In this document: one piece after another, positions 47,023 through 60,700 of the stretch
Numbering within the stretch: the first letter of the stretch is position 1
Layout: the number at the start of each line of letters is the position of its first letter
Assembly: GCA_000711775.1 (NCBI GenBank)
Contig: ARYC01017045.1
Coordinates: forward strand, 16,927 to 80,926
Reading direction: 5' to 3'
DNA from: Oxytricha trifallax
Lineage: Eukaryota; Ciliophora; Spirotrichea; Sporadotrichida; Oxytrichidae
DNA length: 64,000 bases
The notes under the pieces: generated by a model
The model's input: only the letters and a program-made list of their open reading frames with translations
Database searches by the model: none
Told to the model about the DNA's origin: nothing
Made by a program: the position numbers and the translations under genes

Positions 47023-50000
47023 ATATTGAAAGTATTGTCTATTTTAGAAAGAAGATTTTTCTCATTTTTTTTTGTAAATTAACATCAAAATTGGGATTTT
47101 CCTTAAAATATTTTAATATTTTTTTTACCATTTTTATGAATATTTATAAATTATTAAATTTTTATCTATTTTGACTTATTAGTCATTTTTCATGGTTGTG
47201 ACAAATTTCATCTGTTTAAATCTTACAAATGCAATCTGTGCTTATAGATTAAGCTTAGCAATACTAGAAACCTATGGGAACAATCAAATTATAAATGAAG
47301 GTTAAATAAGTTTTTCTGGCTATATTAAATGTCAATGCCAAGCACTTTTCAATTTTGCTCTCTCAAAGATTACTTATCTGTTTATGTGGTAGTGCTAGGT
47401 TTCAATGATTAGCTCTTAAACTTTTTATCCATAGATTCTTACGTTTTGTTGTCAGTTTTACTTCTTGCCTTAATTGTTCTAAATTGACCATATTATAAAT
47501 TTTAATGAGCACTTTTTTAAATATGATTTTATTGATATTTTTTATAACCTTTTTAATCAATAAGAATTCATTTTTGTCTAACTTTATATACATTTTATCT
47601 TATAATTTTTAAAAAAAATTTTATTTAATATAATTTATAATGCAATTTGTTTTATTTTTATTACTTTTTCCATTTTCTAAATTAATATGATAATGTTAAT
47701 TTTTCGTATTCAATTTTAATACTCTGCACTTATTCTAATTTATCTTCCTTCTTTTTTCTAATTAATTTTAAGGATTTATATTTTTAGATTATTTTAACAA
47801 GAATACTTAATAAAATACCATTTTTAAAATCCCTAATGCTATTTTTATTTCTTTTGCTATTAATTTATTAGTGAAATATAATGTGATTATTTTTCATTAA
47901 AATTATGTTTATTTTCATTCTATACTTCAAATTTAAATTAAAACTAATAATAATATCTAGGTTTTTTTTGAAATTGGTTCAAATTCAATTGTAAATTAGT
48001 TAAATAAATAAATAAAATATGAATAATTGCAATGAATAATGGAAATCTTTATATTATTCTTTACATTTTTCTATTATAATGCAATTGTGCACCATCAGTA
48101 ATATTACACATTTCTTTTCTCATTAATTTAGTTCACTTATCAATCTCAGTCCAGTCCCACTTCAACTCTTATCATGTGCTACCTCTTTAATATGTAAACT
48201 GAATGAATATATATATATATATTTATTATAACTTATATTTTAATGAACATTCCCAACGTGACTTCCATATTTTATTAAGAACTAATCATTATTATTAAAA
48301 TTTTCAACCAATTTTAACAAAAAAATATGAAATAATTAATTAGAGATATGAAGTTAAAATATACTTAGTGTTAAAGATAAATAATATTATAGTCACTCAA
48401 TAACATTCTTATGAAATAAACTGGCTTTAATAATATATTTTCAACAATACTTTCTGGCAAGAGTCACTGAATCAATAATAACATGATTTTGAATGAATAA
48501 GCCTAATAATACAAATAGGTAAACTTATAGCCAATAACACGAAAGTTATTAGTTTAATGGAGTAACTGTTTCAAGGTTAGCTTTAAAATTCTCATCACTA
48601 ATTCTCGTAAGTAGAGTTTTATTTTATTTAAATTAGACACTTATTTTTCATGATTAATGAATTAATTGAAACGTTTTCACAAAAGACTCTTGCAATCACC
48701 TGCTGAAGTTAGCAATTTAACTGATATTAATGAAAGTCTAAAAATATTTAGCGTATAAGTTTGTCATTTTTATTAGTTAACATAGACTATCAGACTGTCT
48801 TATGGTAATTTAAGATCTGAAAATAAAGAACCATCTATGATAATGATTCATTTAATTAATCAGAATTTCTATTCCTAGAAACTATTAAAAATGGACTCTC
48901 CATTATATTCTTGGATTGAATTTTCATTGCTCATTCCTTTACAGATAATTATATGGAGTGAGTGTTGTATTCTATCATTTTAATTAAACAAGCAGTTCTG
49001 TCATACTGTTCGTTTATAACCATATAAAGTGTTTTATCAACCATTTATATAACTACTGTATCTTAGTTTAAATTATAAGAGTAATTGAACGAACAGACTT
49101 TCTTTTAGTAAAATTACACAATCTACTTATATAGAATAAGGTGGAATCAGTGATAGCAAAAAGCCAGATTATTTTAGAGTATAAATTTAATTTATAGGAA
49201 ATATCGATCATTTATGTTTAAAAATTAAAAATTGTAGAATCTAATTAATCAATGTAATATATTTATAATAACTTAAATTGAAATTAGAATAGGAAAAAAT
49301 GATATAATAATAGTTTCAGAATCTCCCTGATTATAAATGAGTTTATCTTAAAATAAAGTTAAAGTAAGTATTTTATTTCTAAACATTACATTTTATAAGT
49401 TCTAATTTGATAAGAACAAAACAAAATATCTGATAAATATATCGAAATTCTAATTAATTCTAGATTTAGACATTTCTATTTGCGCTAGGTTGATTATAAT
49501 AAATAAAATCAGAATAATTAAATATTCTTCTAATAAATATATCAATAATAATTATTTCAAACACTTCTCATTTGTTCGCAAAATGACAATTGATTTTGGA
49601 AATCAATATTCATACAAATATCTATATACAGCAATTTATACATTATGTATTTTGTAAATGCACTTAGAAAAAATGTCCCTTATTTATTTCATGTATACTA
49701 ACGTAAATATAATCTAATTCATATAATTTAATTACAGGCAGTTTTAATTAATTTTGTATTTATGATTTTACTAATTGTTTTTTATTTTATCAATAAGGAT
49801 AATTATGTGAAATGTGCTTATTAAACATTATTATCATTATTTGATGTATAATTTCATAAGCAATAGATTATAATACGGGATTAAATAAATTGATTAAATT
49901 ACCATCATTACATTATTGATTTGTTTATAAAGATGTTATGAAATATTGTCTACTAGTATCAACTATATCATATTTTCTTAATATATAAATTCTAGCAATA

Positions 50001-50369
50001 AAGAAATTATGGAGTTGGAACTATCTTTATTTATCGCTAATTTAAACCTGTGGATATATTTTTTGAGTCATAACTTTAAACATAGGACATTTATACTTTT
50101 TTGTCATTTCTATTGAAGCTTTATTTTATCATTGCTAATTACTAAAATAAATTAAAAATACTAATCTTGATGTTGTAAAATTTTAAAATTGCCTAAAAAT
50201 TTGAATAAAATTTTATTATAATGCAATGCTAATCATAATTAAGATTAATTATTCGTATTTTTAAATTTCATTGGATTTGTAGATATGTGCCATTTAAAAT
50301 GTAATTTTGTTTTAATTAGATTAAGTCCCAAGAGTAAAATTTAAGCGAGTTTAATAACGATTAAATTAA
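47023..50369. other. AT-rich region without recognisable gene
   Basis: The first ~100 bp may be the distal part of the gene interrupted at 46142. The rest is AT-rich with no supported coding frame, foldback or TBE end. Confidence 0.45.
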
Positions 50370-50960
50370 TCAAAATAAAACAAATGCTTGTTTATATTAT
50401 TAATCACGAATAAAAATCTTACAAATCTTGTCTTAGTACTTCTTTTCATCTCTGGTCATGGTTGAGCTGACTGCCACACTGGTCCTGATGACACTCTTTA
50501 ACAGAATCTCTTACCAATACCGCTGTCTCTGCTGGTCGGTCTCCTCCTTTTCCCAGACGTTGGAGAAGTGATCAATGATGACTCTGAGGGCCCAATGGTT
50601 TGCGATGTTGATTGCCTACAGCCTCGTTTAAACCTTGTCCTGGCTCACCTGCTCAAGCTTCTAAATTTCGGCGTTGACGAGGTCCACCTGGGCCTGGCTG
50701 GGTTGGGCATCGAAGTCGTTGAGATTGGTCACGACGAGGTGCTCCCTCACTTCTTGGGAAATGCGCTTCCCCTATATGATGGAGCATAGGTCATAGCCCA
50801 ATGCCAAGTGAACAGGAGATCTTCATGATCCTCAAGATGAACTTCAAATCTCTCGATGATACTTTCATAGGTGGACTAATCCTTTTCGTATCTTTAGATT
50901 TCATAGAACCTGCAGACAAATTCGAACTCCTTTTCTTCTGATTCTGCTCCATAACTAATT
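50370..50960 (-). pseudogene. Unknown coiled-coil protein, GC-richer coding block
   Basis: The minus strand reads EEKEFEFVCRFYEIQRYEK, RFEVHLEDHEDLLFTWHWAM and a one-base shift, then RISQEVREHLVVTNLNDFD, VDLVNAEIQKLEQVSQDK, INIANHWALRVIIDHFSNV, EETDQQRQRYWQEILLKS and VIRTSVAVSSTMTRDEKK. The GC content is far above the surroundings. The family is not recognised. It may be a macronuclear-destined segment of a normal gene rather than a transposon gene. The foldback at 51053 separates it from the next minus-strand block. Confidence 0.5.
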
Positions 50961-51052
50961 CTAAAGTTTTAATTTTCTAATTTAATAGGGCGTCTTGAAT
51001 TTTTAAAATTGGGAAATGGACTTTAATTGGCCTATTAAAAATTTTAATACTA

Positions 51053-51727
51053 AAAGTTTGGGGTGGTACCTCTCTCACGCCCCCACAATTATCAATGTAA
51101 AAAATAAAATCAATAATTATCTCACTAACCAAATTTAGGTCAAAAATCAAGAATTTAATAACCAAAAATGTTAATTGAAACAATTTGAGTAAATATGACT
51201 TTGAAAAAATCATCAAATTATCATAAACACTAATATTTATATTTGTATATATTCATATTTTTTTAAAAAATATTTTCCTAATGATTTTCATATTTTAACC
51301 TATAATATTTTTATCCCAAATCTGTGAGGCAATATATAGTTCACTTTCAGAGTAACAAAAAAACATATTTCATTCTAAAATAAATTGATTTAACATATTA
51401 TGATCTTATAATTCTCTTTTTTTGTTACTCTGAAAGTGAACTATATATTGCCTCACAGATTTGGGATAAAAATATTATAGGTTAAAATATGAAAATCATT
51501 AGGAAAATATTTTTTAAAAAAATATGAATATATACAAATATTAATGTTAGTGTTTATGATAATTTGATGATTTTTTCAAAGTCATATTTGCTCAAATTGT
51601 TTCAATTAACATTTTTGGTTATTAAATTCTTAATTTTTGACCTAAATTTGGTTAGTGAGATAATTATTGATTTTATTTTTTACATTGATAATTGTGGGGG
51701 CGTGAGAGAATTACCACCCAAAGTTTG
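51053..51727. mobile_element. Foldback element with CTCTCACGCCCCCAC ends
   Basis: The inverted arms (about 51053-51350 and 51410-51727) are nearly identical. The outer parts read GTTTGGGGTGGTACCTCTCT at the left and the complement of CTTTGGGTGGTAATTCTCTC at the right. The centre is ~60-bp AT-rich. The exact ends and a target duplication could not be fixed. It is unlike the C-rich FB family and the TA elements. Confidence 0.8.
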
Positions 51728-52176
51728 TCTAATTTACCGGATCAGTGTTGCAGATGAATATGAGGATAAAAGCGCCGATGAGTACCAGAAATACTAGTCA
51801 TTCCAAACCCCTTTAAATACGCATCTTCCTGCAATCTACGTCACAGAAAAGTATTTCCCAGGCTGAGATAATCTTCAAATACGAATGGTCACGATTTGGC
51901 AAGTTTAAGGGGAATTGGTGATTCGTTAGTTCATTTAGGGGTGGCCAAAAATGCCCTTAAAAGATGTGCAAGTAAAAGAATTTCACTATTCGGTAAAATA
52001 CTGCCGCCATCTGCATTACACTTTAGAAACCTAATGATTTGAGACATGAAATCAAATATCTCATAGAGTGGGCCTTCCCAAAAGTCATACATCCCAAAAA
52101 ATAACTACTGACTTGCTCTGCAATCTCCAGAGACGAGTATTCAGCTATATACCTCATCCTCACACTCTAATGGCAT

Positions 52177-53596
52177 TCAAACAAACAGGTTGCATAATAC
52201 ACCTTCCTCCTTTTGTGGTTTGGCGTCTGAGAGATTGGTCTTTACATGAGAACTGCTAGGGTGGGAATTATTTTACACATTAGCCTATGAAGAAACTATT
52301 TGCTACACATCAATGTCTAGAGAGGATGTTTTGGAATAACAGTTTTACGAGGACGCCCATGCCTTCGTCTATTGAGTGGTCTCGATTTCGTCTGCAAGAG
52401 GAGAGATTTCTTCTCGCGGATTCCTCTGGTTTTAAAAGCTATTCTCTACCCTGTATTATTCTGAAGTGCACTTGGAGAAGATGTTGGTTTAAAGAGTGTC
52501 ATTGAAAAGTTTTAGCATTAGTTAAAACATTCCATCATTGGTTGCATTAAAGAGCCTCTGCTATAGAGGTCGTAGCTTGCTGATAGCTGTTGAAATGTAG
52601 CCGTTAACCTCTTACCTGAGTAGGCAGTACCTTGAATGCTTCTTGAATCTTGTTTTTTGGAACAACCGAGTACTCAAATATTTTTGCTAACAGGACTCCT
52701 GAGTATAAGTCTCTTCCTTGAGTCGAGACTCTCTCTACCGTTTAATGGCGTCCAGACCTAGCATTATCTAGTTGACCTGCTCCCGCTGGGCTTCCTACTC
52801 CCTTCTTTCAGCTGTATTTAGTAGTGGTATCGTCGTTAGGTATTAGTTTGGAGGTGCTTCTGATTTTGGTAGCTGTGGTCGACTATATATATATTTCTTG
52901 GAGTTGGGTTTCATTTAGACTTGAATATGTTGATTTATAAGGCAACTTTTTGTCTAAATGTTATTAGTGGGTTGGCTGGATTTTTATTATTTATTTATTT
53001 TTTGTTCAATTTGTTTTTGTAGATTGCTTAGTTTATTGCTCAAGTCCGGAGATAAATCGCCCAGTGATGAGTACCTTTGTAAAGGATCTGCACATCCTCT
53101 ACTGAGGCTTGCTGAGGGCGTCCTCTCTTTTTAACTATGGTTGAAAGGTTTCATTGTTTGTTCTATAGTGAAATCTTCGTTTTCTATTGAAGCTTTTGCA
53201 TTTGAGAACTGTATAGGGTCCCACCTCTAGCCTTGGACGCGTCTTCATTTATTTGATCTTTCGTCACATCTCAAATAGTAGCGTCCATCGTCTCCTCTGT
53301 CATCCACAAAGGTCAGCTTGCGAACTGTAGTGCGTTGCTGAACTATAAAGTCCACCATCTCTTTGTAATAGGTTGTAACGTCGTCGCCAATGATGGTTGA
53401 AATTATGTTCGTTATCTCTCTCTCTCAGAATTCTTCTCAACGGTTTATTATCTATTAAGCTATCCTAAAAATGTCAAGTTCTGGTATGTTTGTTGGCACG
53501 AAGGTATGGCGGCAGCAACTGTATGTCGAGCTCGACTGGCGATGAAGAGAGGAAGTTTATGATGGCTGGTGTGACTTGGTCATCGTGACTGATCAT
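52177..53596 (-). pseudogene. Unknown Q/S-rich protein with conserved N-terminal part, decayed
   Basis: From ATG 53596: MISHDDQVTPAIINFLSSSP, VELDIQLLPPYLRANK, IPELDIFRIAQQIINR, ITNIISTIIGDDVTTYYK and EMVDFIVQQRTTVRKLTFVD. Then DRGDDGRYYLRCDERSNK, an in-frame TGA, RRVQGQRWDPIQFSNAK, and a long Q/N/S-rich tail to TGA 52177. One frameshift and three in-frame TGA. Open frames without recognisable similarity continue to about 51790. Not recognised; the well-kept first 170 residues suggest a once-functional domain. Confidence 0.5.
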
Positions 53597-53724
53597 GAGA
53601 ACAGTGGACCGAAGGCAAATTTACTATAATTTAAGGAGACTAGTATAAATAAAATTAAATCAAATAAGACTTTTAAATTTGGTAGCTTTTCGTTTTTTTA
53701 TTAAGGGCTTATATATATATATAT

Positions 53725-55146
53725 GGGTGTTGACGTCAGGGCGTCCCAGGGTCGTCAGGACGTCCCAGTGTCGTCAGGACGTCCCGGTGTCGTCAGGACG
53801 TCCCAGCCTCGTCAAGACGTCCCAACATATAAAAACATAGAATAATAAAATTATAAAATCCTACAACATGATAAAATTAATAAGTGTTCTATTGATGATA
53901 GGGTATTGTTAGAGACTAGATTCCCTTTTGTTAGGAAGTATCATTTTTACACTAGTTAATTAAATATGAAAATTTGTTATGATCTATTTCTATAATCAAA
54001 TTTAAAATTATCTCATGATTATGTATATGGTAAAACACTTTTTTTAATAAAATAAAATTTTGATTGTCATTTATTATTTTTTTCCTTTTTCTCGTATATT
54101 AATACTTTTAAGGATTATTTTTATGGAAATTAATGATTAAATCATTTTAAAAATTTGTGATATTATGCACAACTTTTTTCAAATTCAATTCAATACTTTA
54201 ATTTCTTTTATATTGCGTTCTTAATTAAAATGTGTTTAACCAAAGACAAAAAAGTAAATTTAAGTAAAAATTAAATAAAAATATTCTTGAAATGAGTGAT
54301 TTTAAGGTGATTAATAGCTTCAATCTAATAATCTCTTAGAACTAAAAGTATTATAAATGGATTAAATCTCAAAAATAAGTATTAAATTTCTATAAATTCT
54401 TGTACCTCTTATAAACATCTTATAGGAGGTAAAGTCTCTAACGAAATGGAGAAAGTTTTAACAAAAGAGTAACAAATTTCAGAGCTTTATTTCCTTATTT
54501 TACCAATTTAATTCCATTAAATTAGCACTAAATATGTTTTAATTTAATAAGTACTAGTACTAAATCCTTTTAAGCTTAATTGGTACATCACTTTAATAGT
54601 ACCAAAACTTAATTAGACCGGTTATATTATATTGAAGTTTTAATGGAATAGTTTTAATTTAATTCAAAGCCTAGTTGGTATCATTTACTAAAATACTAAA
54701 ACTATATTAAAACAAAAGAATTTCAAAAAATGAAAAAATGGAGTCTCAAAAAATTATAAGAAGGAGTTTTATTAAAATTTAAATAGTTTATTTATATATC
54801 TTAGCCAAAATAATGATATTTCATTTAGATTATTTTACATGATAAATTTCTAAATAATAGTTATCCACATTTAGTGATGAAATAAAATAAAAGAATAAAT
54901 TTTCCGTCCTGATAATAATAAATAACATTGAATCTAACACCAAGATGAAATTAATCAAAAAAAGTCCCCTATCCCCGATACTACTCAAATCAATATAACA
55001 CATATAAACAATTATGGGGTTTTGATTATTTTAATATTCATGAGTTGGGACGTCATGACGTCACCTGGGACGTCCTGACGAGGCTGGGACGTCCTGACGA
55101 TCCTGGGACGCCCTGACGGAGCTGGGACGTCCTGACGTCAACACCC
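53725..55146. mobile_element. Element with 19-bp GACGTCC tandem repeats in both ends
   Basis: The ends are GGGTGTTGACGTCAGG and its complement. Inside each end a 19-bp unit (GTCAGGACGTCCCAGTGTC and variants) is repeated about five times, at 53735-53825 and 55040-55135 in inverted orientation. ATATATAT flanks both sides, compatible with an 8-bp duplication but low-complexity. The 1.2-kb interior is AT-rich and non-coding. GGG...CCC ends and an 8-bp duplication would suit a Mutator-like element; this is tentative. Confidence 0.8.
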
Positions 55147-56974
55147 ATATATATTTATATATTGTACTATGTTAATTAATTATAAAGATACCAAATGTTT
55201 TATAATAACAAAAATACTATATTTATTTAAATTTAAAATTCACAACTAATTCAAATTTTACTTTTGGGGTTTTACTAATATGTATATAAATAAGGTATAC
55301 TTATAGTATAACACTTTTTCATGCAGATTATAAGAAGACATTCAAAATAAAGATAGTTAGATAAAGAGGAGCTATAAAAGAAGTTATTATTTTAATAAAA
55401 CTTGCATTAATGCTACATCAATGGAATAAAAGCTTGTCCTTATTAAATTACTTACTTTTTAAACAAGGAATGATTGTATAAAAATATTAAGTTCAATAAA
55501 TATCAATGTCAGTTTCATTATAAATAATTATAATATTATAATTACAAAATATACACAAAACATAAAGATCTTTGTTGCTTCAATAAATCTAGGTTTTATT
55601 ATATTTATACTAACTACAATCCATATCAAGCCAATTCCATATCTAGTTGTCAATATAACTTTTCATATTCAGATTCTTCAAAGTTTCTAATTGATTTCAA
55701 GGCTTTCTCGATTAACTTCTCTTGATCTTTTTCTTGGTAATTAAACATAATATATAAAACTAAATAATTAAATTTTTTAGCATTCATGATAATATATAGG
55801 TTCACCCAAATATAATTAAATTTATCTTAGGTATCTCTACAAATGTTTTAAAGTTTAATTCACCGCTTTCACTTAATTTTTAAAGTATGATATCATTGAA
55901 ACTACTCAATTCTGGTGCTAAAAAAACTCCATAAATGATAAATTTATGTCAATAGAATATAGAAAAGCATTTTATTTTAGAATGAATATAGTATCATATC
56001 ACAATCTTTCAATAGTACTTACTGATATAAACTCTCTTTATTCTTTTAATTCTAAAAATTGACATAATTTTTAACAATATATAACTCAATAAATTTGAAA
56101 GTTATTCAGATTATTTATTAGTTTCAGTAGAGATGCGAATTAATTCAAAATTATAATAGAACATCTGTTTCAAAGGTTCATATATACCATTAAATGATGA
56201 AATTCAATGAATAATTTTATTAAGTCAACTCTACTAGTCATTTAAGAAAGAACTTGGGGGGGCGTGAACAATCAAACAATAGTTAATTAAATTGAGTTAT
56301 TTAATCTTGTCGTATTTTTATACCCTTTATTATCAATTTAACAAATAAATAAAAGAATGAATTAAACATATATAAGCCATAGTCATTAAGTTTTACCAAT
56401 AAAAATTAGTATAAATTTAAGAAATTATAACCCAAACTTATATCTCATAATTAAAATAATATTTTAAGGATAAAAGAATAGAGAATGTTTTAGCGTGCTA
56501 TAAAAGTAATCAAATGCATAATTTATAATGGAATTAGATTTTTTAAATCAATTATTGGCTAGAATTTGTGGAAGAAATGAAGTTAAAGTGAATATTGAAG
56601 ACCTTTTATTAATACAATTAATATTAAAAACAATCACTTACATATTACATCTTTAAAAATTCCTTCAACTACTTTCCTTGATGAGATAAAACAAATTAAA
56701 TTGTTATTTAAAATTACTATAAAGAAATGGAGAATATCGAAATCAGACAAATATTTTAATAAGAAAAAAGAAAAGTGCGGTCAACAACAGCAATAAATGA
56801 ACACTCAATCAGAAATTTAAATTGATAAAAAATCATAGCCACCTATTAATATTAAAATGAAAGTCTTGGAGATGAAAGAAACATGAATCAAAATAAAATT
56901 GAAATTGATAAGGTAGAATTTTTTAGAGTAGAGTAAAAGAAAATAATTAATCTAGATTTTATCTTAATACTAGT
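55147..56974. other. AT-rich region without recognisable gene
   Basis: No supported frame. CTTGGGGGGGCGTGAAC at about 56255 resembles part of the ends of the foldback at 51053 but has no partner nearby. Confidence 0.4.
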
Positions 56975-57458
56975 AGTTTAATTTAAGCTGCATATATTTT
57001 TTCTCACTCTGCACTAGATTATCATTGCCTTTTGATTTATTTCTAGGCAAGCAGATTTAATGCCATCGATATCAGCACAAATCTCCTCACAAGATATTTC
57101 ATCTTGCCTCTTACTGATTTCATTTTTATTTTTCATAGCTTTAGGTTAGGTAAATCTATTTTCAATTTTAGTGAGATCATCATGAGCCCTTACTTATATC
57201 TCAGATATTATTCCCATCACTAATGGATGGTACCCATTGCCTAAAATTTTATTTCAAAATAATTCAACTCCTCCCCAATATATTAACATGGTTGTAGGGA
57301 TCAAAGTGATCAGTGTTTGAGGAATCTTTGGGCTTGACATGAGGATTTACGATTTTTATGATATTAAGTCTATGGCTAACCAAACCCATGGGATTGACTC
57401 TGAAGATTAGATCTTCCGTCTCAAGATTGTGAAATACTGGATTAATACTTATGGTCAT
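56975..57458 (-). pseudogene. Unknown decayed gene divergent from the SecA-like gene
   Basis: From 57458: MTISINPVFHNLETEDLIF, RVNPMGLVSHRLNIIKI, VKPKDSSNTDHFDPYNH, TGA. After shifts it reads HDDLTKIENRFTQPKAMK and EEICADIDGIKSACLEIN. It may start farther upstream (about 57560). Not recognised. Confidence 0.35.
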
Positions 57459-57702
57459 TTAAAAAATCGTACTAGATAGAAGAAATCAGTGCACATTTAA
57501 TTTTCACAAGTGTTGATCTTATCCATGTAGCTGGAGGTTTTCTTATAAAAGTTGGTGTTTCAGGCCAATAAGTTATTTAAGATTATTTAAGTTTGAATTA
57601 AGTTTGGTATTAAGAATTTAAAAGTTTTGATTAGTATTCTTAAATTTAAAATTCAAATTCTTAAACAATAACTCAACTTTTCAAAATGAGCGGTTAATCT
57701 TC

Positions 57703-60700
57703 ATGGCTTAATAGTAAACCCACCAATTCAAAAATGGATAGGTACTGACTTAACTATTTGTAGTGCAACACCAGACTGTCGATAGCATCATCGAGGAAAA
57801 TAATTAGAATTCAGTAAAAGAAGGAGACTTCAATGTACCTTGCTTAAAATAGTTTGGTAGCAAAAAGGGTAGGCCTTCTCTATATTAAGGTGCTTAATAT
57901 CCTTAACTGATCGACCGTGTCATGGAGGTTCTGCCAGAGCATGATTATAACTTAAGCTTGGTTCTCAAGCTTGATGAATTTAAGCCTTTGCTGGGTTTTA
58001 GTGACATCCCTCGATTCATAAGTAAGTTCATATTGAACCGATAGCAGCAGAGGTTCTCTCAGTCCAATAGAGCCAAGAGCATCGGTGGCTTCAGTCAACT
58101 TTAGTACTTAACAGGGCTTAAAGAGTTACCCTCAAGTGAAAACTTCTTTAACGGCAACAATAACGTAAAGAACTTTCAGAATATGAACTAAAATTCGTAG
58201 TCCGAGAATCTTGGAGAAACTCTACAACGAGAAATAACTGCCAACTGTTTACGAGAGTTTATGTTTCTTCCAGCTGACGATAGGTATAAGTTCCTGGAGG
58301 CTATTTATGTCAGAAACAGCCAAAGTCTGATAGACTTTTTGAGGCATTTAAAGAATTCCTGCTCAAATTTGAATTTAGATGGCCTCTTCTGAATATGCCA
58401 TGAGCTATGTGTCAGCATTCGAAATTCAATTCAAGTCAAGACAAGACTTTTCGTCACTTCTCTACTCTTTTATAACAATGAGATTATCACAATCGACTGC
58501 GAATTAATAGGATCGTCGATGTGCCTACTTGCAACCAGACTAGATAGATATCTTAACATCTCTGGGTTTGGCTAGCTTTATTTTCGTGAACGAAATCTAG
58601 GAATTTGTAGAGTACTTAGTTGAATTGGACAATCTAAATACCAATAAAATTGGTGTCGTCTCAATGATGAGCATCCTTTTCTAGCAGTGGTTTGTTGATT
58701 TCTAAGTTGTGAGGCTCCTTCCAGGTACTATGTGTATCTTAAACAAACCGTTCATAAGAGTGATGAAATAGGATCATGGTTTGGGCTTCATCAGAGGGGT
58801 TCCTATCTAAGCTGTCTAGTCTAGTATATTATTGCTATAAGCTCCCTGAGTTAAGCTCAAAACGAAGATTAATTAAACGGTTTCTCACGGGGATGAGAGA
58901 AATATTCAACAATTAGTGGGACTTGCTTAATTAAAGCTTGTACATTAGCTTTTTAAAGAGGCTCGCTTAACTACTTATCACGAATAACAGTATATGTGTT
59001 AGAAAATTGGAAGACATCTTGAAGATGGCTTAATACATTTGCTTCCTAATGGTAGAAAAAAAGCATGAAGATTGCAATAAGGTCATAGATAATCCTCTGC
59101 TGGGAAACTCTTGAAACCTCGATTAGATAATCTCTCTTACCAAGTCTGCCAATTAATTTACAAAAAGAGCAAAAGCAGAAAGCACTAAAACAATTGTTGG
59201 AGAGGAATGAGGAAGATCAATAAGTGTTAAAACTTGCAAACTCAGGTTGTAAGACTGCCTTTAAAATCTCTGATTACTAGAAATAATTTGAAAAATACCT
59301 TTAATTTAAGTTACTTCCTCTGCAAACCCTTTGCCTATATTATATTCTTGAGTCATCCAACGATCGACTTTTTATCAATCTCGGAATGGGAAATGGTATA
59401 ACCTTGCTAGCTTCTTGCTCAGCTATCTATTTAGCTATGAAACATGAGAGTCCTGTCTTCATCATAGGCAAGAATGATCATCTTAAACAAAGGGATGAAC
59501 GGTAATTTGAGACGCTGATTTAACATTTCAATTTAAGAGTAAATGTAAACTAGTACGAGAACAAAAGTGGATTGTATTACCTCACTCAAAAAGATTTTGA
59601 AACTTTTTGTGAAGATCCACAATTTCAAAATCTACTAACCTAGTCTTCCATTGTAATTGATGAGCATGATTGGATTCTATTTGATGGAGCTATATCTTCT
59701 ATGTTAAGCCATATAAAGCATACACTTAAAGCAAAACAACTGATAGCTATGACAGGATCCAGACTAAGAATGAAAGAAAAGTAAATAATAGAGATATTTT
59801 TTAAAGCAGAGGAAATCGATTTCCCAGTGATAAGCTCAATTAATGGTAATAAGAAGCAGCACTTGATAGATAAAGTAGTGGTAAGCAACGTTTAAGATTT
59901 CTTTAAAAAGCTTGATGGCATTATTCAAAAGCATTCAAGCCTAGTCCCTATCATAATTGTCGCTGGCTCTACATACTAGATGCTTGAGAATTGGTTAAAG
60001 AAGTAGAGTAAAATATCCTTTGTTTCCGGGAAACTTAAACGAGGCTGTAGAATTGAAGTTACCTTGGAAAGTGGCCTATGCACAAGAGATAAGCATGGAA
60101 AATTTGGCGTCTTCATGTTAACTGAGACATAAGGTCTAGGTACTGATATTAAAACTTCTTAAGAAATTGAGAAGAATGGTGGGCTTTACTTGATTATGGC
60201 AGACATTTTTCATAGAAGAGTTTAAGATCAAATAGTTGGCAGAGTTGGGAGACTCGATAACAAAGGATAGTGACACTACCTGGTCTACAGCCAAGGAAAT
60301 ACGAGTACCATCGAATTACATGTAAGACTAAAACAAGAATAGAAAGACAACGAAAACCACTTTAAACTTCCAAAGCTTTTTCAAGGCTTATCCCAAGAAA
60401 ATGACAACTAAGTTTAGATTTAAACATAGATGGACTCGCATTCACAAATTAAATTAAATCAGGTTGAAACATCTAAACATTATAGTTAATCAAACAAGGA
60501 ATAAAAGGCAAAATATTCTGCTCCAAAGACTCCTATTGACATTGCCATAAAAGATCACTGCGATTAAAAAGCAAAGAACCATTAACAGCTGCATTAATAA
60601 AATGTTGAAGCTTTGCATTTTGTGAGAAGGCTATTTAAAGTAAACGAGGAGGAAAAGCAAAACATTTAAACTATAGATGAGCTACCTACACAAATTTTCA

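Noticed and set aside
50977-51797. Two near-identical ORFs (MMIFSKSYLLKLFQL...) on opposite strands
   Set aside because: They are the two arms of one foldback element read in mirror image, not a duplicated gene.
56255-56275. CTTGGGGGGGCGTGAAC as a further end of the foldback at 51053
   Set aside because: The similarity is short and no inverted partner was found nearby.
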